Shown here: one piece after another, positions 59,376 through 64,000 of the stretch
How positions within the stretch are numbered: the first letter of the stretch is position 1
Layout of the letters: every line of letters begins with the position of its first letter
Source of the DNA: Aspidiotus rigidus
Taxonomy: Eukaryota > Arthropoda > Insecta > Hemiptera > Diaspididae
Length of the DNA stretch: 64,000 nucleotides
Assembly: GCA_035079385.1 (NCBI GenBank)
Contig: JAVHKY010000074.1
Span: 1,364,001 to 1,428,000 of the forward strand
Direction of reading: 5' to 3'
The notes under the pieces: model-generated
The model's input: only the letters and a program-made list of their open reading frames with translations
Databases searched by the model: none
What the model was told of the DNA's origin: nothing
Position numbers and translations under genes: made by a program

Positions 59376-61640
59376 ACACCTTTTGCGCAACTCCCGGAAT
59401 TCGAAAAAGAAGATAATGTAACAAGTCAGCATCGCGTTTGGTTGGAGCTAAAATTGCTGCATCGAGCATCATTTTTCGTACACAAAACGAACCTGACGCA
59501 TCTTGTGACGATTTTCAATCGGCGTCGATCTTGGAAGCAATCAATATAGTCGCTATAAGTTTCAAATCTATCTTTCTGTACGTCATATTTTCTACCGTGG
59601 ATTATATTCTGTCAATCATCCACTGTACAGGGGGCACTTCTTACCAAACAACACTCGAGGAGTATTCGCGTTCGTCGTTCGCATTATAACCACGCGGAGT
59701 CTGAATAAAAAATTCTATCGCCGGCCGCATTCGTTCAATCTAGATTGCTATATTTTACTGTGTAATTCGAAGAAAGACATTTCGGCCACTAATAACTGCG
59801 CTGCACATACGCCAACTTGAAAAAAGAAAATGATGAGGGAAGAGAAGAGAAAGGAAGAAATGGAGGCCCTTTCAAACTGATGACCACCCAGGTTGAAAAC
59901 ATTGATATTTGATTAAGAATAAGTATACGATGTTTGGGCGCGAGCTGAAAAATAAAAACGTATAGACTCATCGTCTTTAACGCGAAAACCTTTCTTCAGC
60001 GTGCAGTCTTCAAAGGCACCCCTCTGGTAACGAATTTCTGTATAGGAAAATCTTAAGTTTCCTCGTGAAATACCGGTGTCGAAAAAAAAACCGGAAATTA
60101 TTGTACAATGTCGAGCCGTTGACAGTAATTTATTACATATTTGAAGCTATAGAGGAAGATTTATTATAGGACTTGGGACGAAAGAATTTGCAAATTTTTA
60201 CTTCACAGAAAGTATCAAAATTCGACATAAAGCAATAAGCTTCAAGCTCTGTCTACATTGCAGTGTCAAGTTCATCACCGAAGATCTTGAAGTGAGAATT
60301 TCCACGAAAGGTGAAATGAGAATCCGTGGGCCTCCACCATATTTGGAATATATATGACAGTTTTATAAGTTATCCTTATGGGACACTCGGGTGAATATCG
60401 AGCATTCTAAAATCTCATATAGTTTTCCACGAATTAACAATAAAAATGTGTCCTCAATCTACGTCATGTTTTTTTTTTTTTTTTATTTATTCGCGATGTG
60501 AAAGTGTGATTTTATCAACTGCTTCGCGTTGTTCGTTCGTGATGTAAAATAAATCCGCTTCAATGATGCGTTTCGATATCAAAGCCAATGAGCGCATTTA
60601 GGATTAAATTGTCACTACGTTTTATATCTCGACTTTTTCATCGCCGCGTCATCAACTACAGAAAAGTAAACTATGTAACAACGAAGTCATTCAGTGGGTT
60701 AGTCAGCCTTCAGACTACTCGTACAGGAATTGATTTTTTTTTCACAAAACTTTTCTTCCGACGAGGGTCATAATTACTTACGTAAGCGGTACGAAAATGA
60801 TGTTACGGAAATGTTTCTTATCGGAAAGCCGCCTGTTTTCTTCCCATCGTACATTGTAGAATTTTTTCAAAAACTAACAAGTCTGATTATCTAGTGTAAC
60901 ATATACTTGTAGATTATTTTGCTGGCTGTTTTGGTGCCTATACTACATTTTTTACACGTTTTATTTGGTACGTTGTTGAGCCTTCGGTGACGTCGTAGTA
61001 GGCGTGGTCTTTAACTTCAAACGATTTCGAATTTCTGATCCAAGGTATCAAGGGGGCAGACATTCAGGGTTGCAGGCCTGAAGACTCTCTGTTTCTTTGT
61101 CAGAATCTTAATCATCACTCAGGTCCATGTCCACAGCTTTCCCCCTGATCGAATTGTGAAGTGGAAGTAAGTGGATTGTGCCGGCCTCCTTCCATTTAAA
61201 CCATTTGGGGGGGGGGGGGGGAGAAAGTAGGCTGTAGACATGTAAGATCAAGTTTTTGGGATGAAGGTGGGTGGAATCGATCGTTGGTGTTACGTTTCTT
61301 TCTAGTACCTCTACCCTCCAATCGTCGTCTTCTATTGTAAGATCACGGTGAGAGATAGGCTGACGTTCCGTGTTTGGTCAAAGCGGGCAAATGTGCGAAA
61401 ATTCTGGTTACGCACGGCAAGAGACCGTGAATTTGAAGCTTGACTCTTGCAAATACTTACCCGGAGAAATCAGCTCCCGCCTCGGTTGAGGTTAAAGGAG
61501 ATAAGAGCTAGTTTTGATAGACCGAAGAAGGTTAATTTACTCAAAAACTCTCTTCCATTTTGAATTGACGGCAAAAAATCAGCTTCGCCGCAAGTTCGTC
61601 TCAAAGAGGGCAAATTGGTCAAATCTCGTTATCTCTGACG
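59376..61640. other. No recognised gene
   Basis: Contains a T run at 60,469-60,483 and a G run at 61,207-61,221. No ORF with recognisable domains. Confidence 0.35.
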
Positions 61641-61654
61641 TTTCACTAGATTCA

Positions 61655-61930
61655 CATTCTTCTGTCAAGAACAACGAGCCCTCCCTGATCTGTATCGGGG
61701 GTGAAGTAGATTCCTCGCCATGAGTTCACAACGGAAGAAGAACCTTTGTAGATTCACATTGTTTCTTCTAGATCAACGAGAATCTCTGCGGCATTTGCCC
61801 ACCCCGGTCAAATACGAGACTGTACCTGATCTCCCATCACGAGTCCACGACTGAAAACAAGCCTTCCGGTAACGTTATTGCCATCTCTTGCAACAATGAG
61901 AATTTTCAAACATATGCCGAGCAATAGTCA
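61655..61930 (+). repeat. About 110-bp tandem repeat, left block
   Basis: Units share a C-ACGAGAAT-like core, GCATTTGCCC, a variable GGTCAAATACGAG part and TCACGAGTCCACGAC-like ends. The array resumes at 62,956. Confidence 0.6.
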
Positions 61931-61934
61931 ATGA

Positions 61935-62640
61935 AGTTGAACGAGGAACGCACGGAACCTGTTTTATGGGTCGAATTGGTTTTATTACTGAAAACTGAAA
62001 TTGAAATCTTGCAGAATCTGAATTTTTTCCAAGTCTGTTATACCGGGTGGACCAGAAAGATGTTACCAGTTAAATGGGAATTTTCACTAAATCTGTTCTA
62101 GTGTAAAGACGTGAAACTTTAGATGTATACTTCAAAACTATGAAATGTGTATCTCAATTTTATCTTCAATTTGCGCCCCTACATAACTTCCTACGACTTT
62201 TTTGAGCTAAGTTATTGACCAAAACGTCCCAAAAATTTATCAATTTGTCAAAATTTCCGAAGTAAGAAATTGAAAATTCCAACACTTTCAAACTTCGTAG
62301 GCTTATTCAGATATTTTTTTCGGAATCAGCGTTAAATGTCACTTTTAAATCAAGTAAAATATGGAAATTTGAACAATTTTTAATTTTTGTAAATTTTGAC
62401 AAATTGGTCAATTTTTGGTCAAAAAAGTCGTAGATAGGGGCGCAAATTGAAGATAAAATTGAGATACAAATTTCGTTGATTTTAAGTATACATCTAACGT
62501 TTCGCGTTTTTGCGCAGGAGTGAATTTAGCGCAAACTCCCACTTAACTGGTAACGTCTTTGTGGTCCACCCGATGTACGATAGGAGGGGGACTTGAACCA
62601 TCCCCCATAGAACAGGTTCCCTGTTGACATTTTTTCCTTC
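61935..62640. mobile_element. Element with GAACCTGTTTTATGGG ends, interrupting the 110-bp array
   Basis: GAACCTGTTTTATGGG near 61,960 and its inverse CCATAGAACAGGTTCC near 62,608 mark its ends. It is related to 34,570-35,075. It is itself interrupted by the palindromic element at 62,043. Confidence 0.6.
62043..62575. mobile_element. 533-bp palindromic MITE nested in the previous element
   Basis: The inverted arms begin CGGGTGGACCAGAAAGATGT on the left and, read inward from the right, CGGGTGGACCACAAAGACGT. Matches continue for about 200 bp per arm, including CAATTTGCGCCCCTA. TA lies at both borders (62,041-62,042 and 62,576-62,577), as for mariner-type elements. Confidence 0.75.
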
Positions 62641-62955
62641 CAACCTATATAATTATGATAGAAGAGGGACTTGGAACAATGAGGTTTTCCCCTATAGGCC
62701 CGGTAGGCCCAGGCCTACAGCGGCACTTTTTGGGGGCGGCAAATTTTGAATATTTCAAAGGGGCGTCAAGAAAATTAGAAAAAAAAGAAAAAACGAGGTG
62801 GCAAAACTTGACCGGACCTACAGCGGCACAACACCCAAAACCCCCTTTGACTTGGAAAATATCGACCTCAGACCCTGCGACATCACAATCTGATGACGTC
62901 ATTTTGACAGGGCGGCGGATGGCGCACGACGTGCGGGAGATTAGGTTATCTTAAA
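62641..62955. other. Possible further MITE remnant
   Basis: CCTACAGCGGCAC occurs twice (about 62,712 and 62,817) around a GGGGCGGC-type core, as in decayed non-autonomous DNA elements. A CRE palindrome lies near 62,894. Confidence 0.35.
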
Positions 62956-63610
62956 ACAAGATTCTCCGAGACATTCTCTCCATCGTCTGAAACAACTAGA
63001 ATTTCTGTACGTTTGCTCGCTTCGATCGTACGCGGGGCTATGATCAACCTCTCACCACAAGTCCACAACAGTAAAATTCTTGCCGTCGCTTGAAACAACG
63101 TGAATTTTCATAATACGCGGGGTAGCAGTCAGTCTCCCAACGCGAGTCCACAACAGAAGAAAAGATTTTCGGTGATATTCTCTCCAAGATTTCTGTACGT
63201 TCGCCCGTAATGATCATACGCGGGGTTGCAATTGATCATCCACCATGAGTCTACAACAGAAGACGAGCTTCTTGGTGGTAACATTCCCTCCATCGCCTAG
63301 CGCGACGAACATTGCCGCATGTTTGTCCAGTGCGCTCCTGCCAGACACGGGACTTCAACCAATCTCTCATCGTGCAAGCATTTAGGTAAAATTCTTGCCA
63401 TTGTTTGAAGCAATGAGAATTACCGCACATTTGCCCTCTTCGATCATACGCAGAACTGCAAGAGATCTTTCACCGCGAGTTCAAAAAAACTTCTTGATAA
63501 CACCCTTGCCATCGCATCGTCTGAAATCACGAGACTTTCCGCAGATTTTCCCGCAGCGCTCCTACCTCAGCCAATCTCTCACTAGAGCTTACAAGAGGAG
63601 AAGACGATTG
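62956..63610 (+). repeat. About 110-bp tandem repeat, right block
   Basis: Five to six diverged units with CCATCGTCTGAAAC-, GAATTTCTGTACGTTTGC- and GATCATACGCGGGG-like blocks start near 62,980, 63,090, 63,180, 63,290, 63,400 and 63,515. Confidence 0.65.
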
Positions 63611-64000
63611 GAGAACGAAGAGTACCAGAAAAAATTAGAACAAAACGATTCTATCTATTTTCACCCCGAAAATCCACCAATCGTCCATATTAGGTCGGAT
63701 ATATCCATAGCCCCTCCAAAGTTTTGAGGGGAAGAAGACTAGCACAAACCAAGAACTCGCTGGCAGAATCTAGCCCGAACAATTCTGTTCTGCCTTATCT
63801 ACACCAAAAATCAAAATGGCGAGGCTCGCTCATCCTCACCCCCGGGAAAAGAAGAGCAACTCAGCCGGAAAACTTGACCGCACGATTCAGCTCAAATAAT
63901 TCAATCCAAGCTTTCCTCAGAATTAGTTCGAACGGGGGAAATGAGAGCACAACGAACTTCATCGCTCGATTTTCCACAATTATTACTTTTTTCAAACCAA
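63611..64000. other. Right edge of the window, no recognised feature
   Basis: No ORF or repeat with support. Confidence 0.4.

Noticed and set aside
63395..63727. 110-codon plus-strand ORF at the right edge
   Set aside because: Runs across units of the 110-bp tandem repeat; no domain and no splice support.

Overview
This is animal nuclear DNA, very probably from an insect. It is AT-rich, has GT-AG introns, and carries a five-exon stretch of a CREB3-type bZIP gene whose sequence matches the Drosophila CrebA lineage. The transposons (Penelope-like, Copia, Ty3/gypsy, FLYWCH-MULE and RTE-like remnants, many palindromic MITEs) are typical of arthropods. The order cannot be decided from the sequence; a hemipteran or hymenopteran would fit.

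Host genes. Bases 1-709 (+) are the 3' end of a kelch-like protein that enters from outside the window. The main gene is CrebA on the minus strand. Its coding exons read from 37,880 down to 17,789, and every joint keeps frame across GT-AG introns of 174 bp, about 1.0 kb, about 18.0 kb and 72 bp. The exons encode a MNDECYPAIS segment with a SUMO-type VKDEP motif, a second IKIEP motif, the LPPTPPSS motif, the conserved segment before the basic region, and a complete basic region plus leucine zipper. The N-terminal exons (beyond 37.9 kb) and the membrane/C-terminal exons (below 17.8 kb) were not found. The AT-rich 2.4-5.7 kb region, with a minus-strand AATAAA, is a candidate 3' UTR. Three weaker plus-strand candidates are listed at low confidence: a signal-peptide exon at 17.27 kb, a broken Ig-like segment at 50.1 kb and a terminal exon at 55.92 kb.

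CrebA large intron (18.2-36.2 kb). It contains a degraded Penelope-like element with a 22-bp minisatellite between its parts and an apparently complete, very young Copia element (21,175-27,659). The Copia has LTRs that look identical, an AATTC target duplication and a single gag-pol frame. The intron also holds a near-perfect 132-nt hairpin, a 140-bp CT microsatellite, a TCGA-rich repeat family, and a repeat carrying five TGACGTCA (CRE) palindromes. The last is notable because the host gene encodes a CRE-binding-type bZIP protein.

Upstream of CrebA (37.9-64 kb) lies a graveyard of nested repeats. It includes a gypsy integrase remnant, two tail-to-tail Penelope-like elements, a 582-bp foldback element, a deleted FLYWCH-MULE with GGGAAA-rich flanks, and a 743-bp element with an 8-bp target duplication. 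Further on are a 402-bp tandem array that repeats a piece of a GIY-YIG endonuclease, an RTE-like LINE tail inserted in a Penelope-like element, and a 110-bp array split by nested palindromic elements. No tRNA, rRNA, CRISPR or prokaryotic feature was seen.
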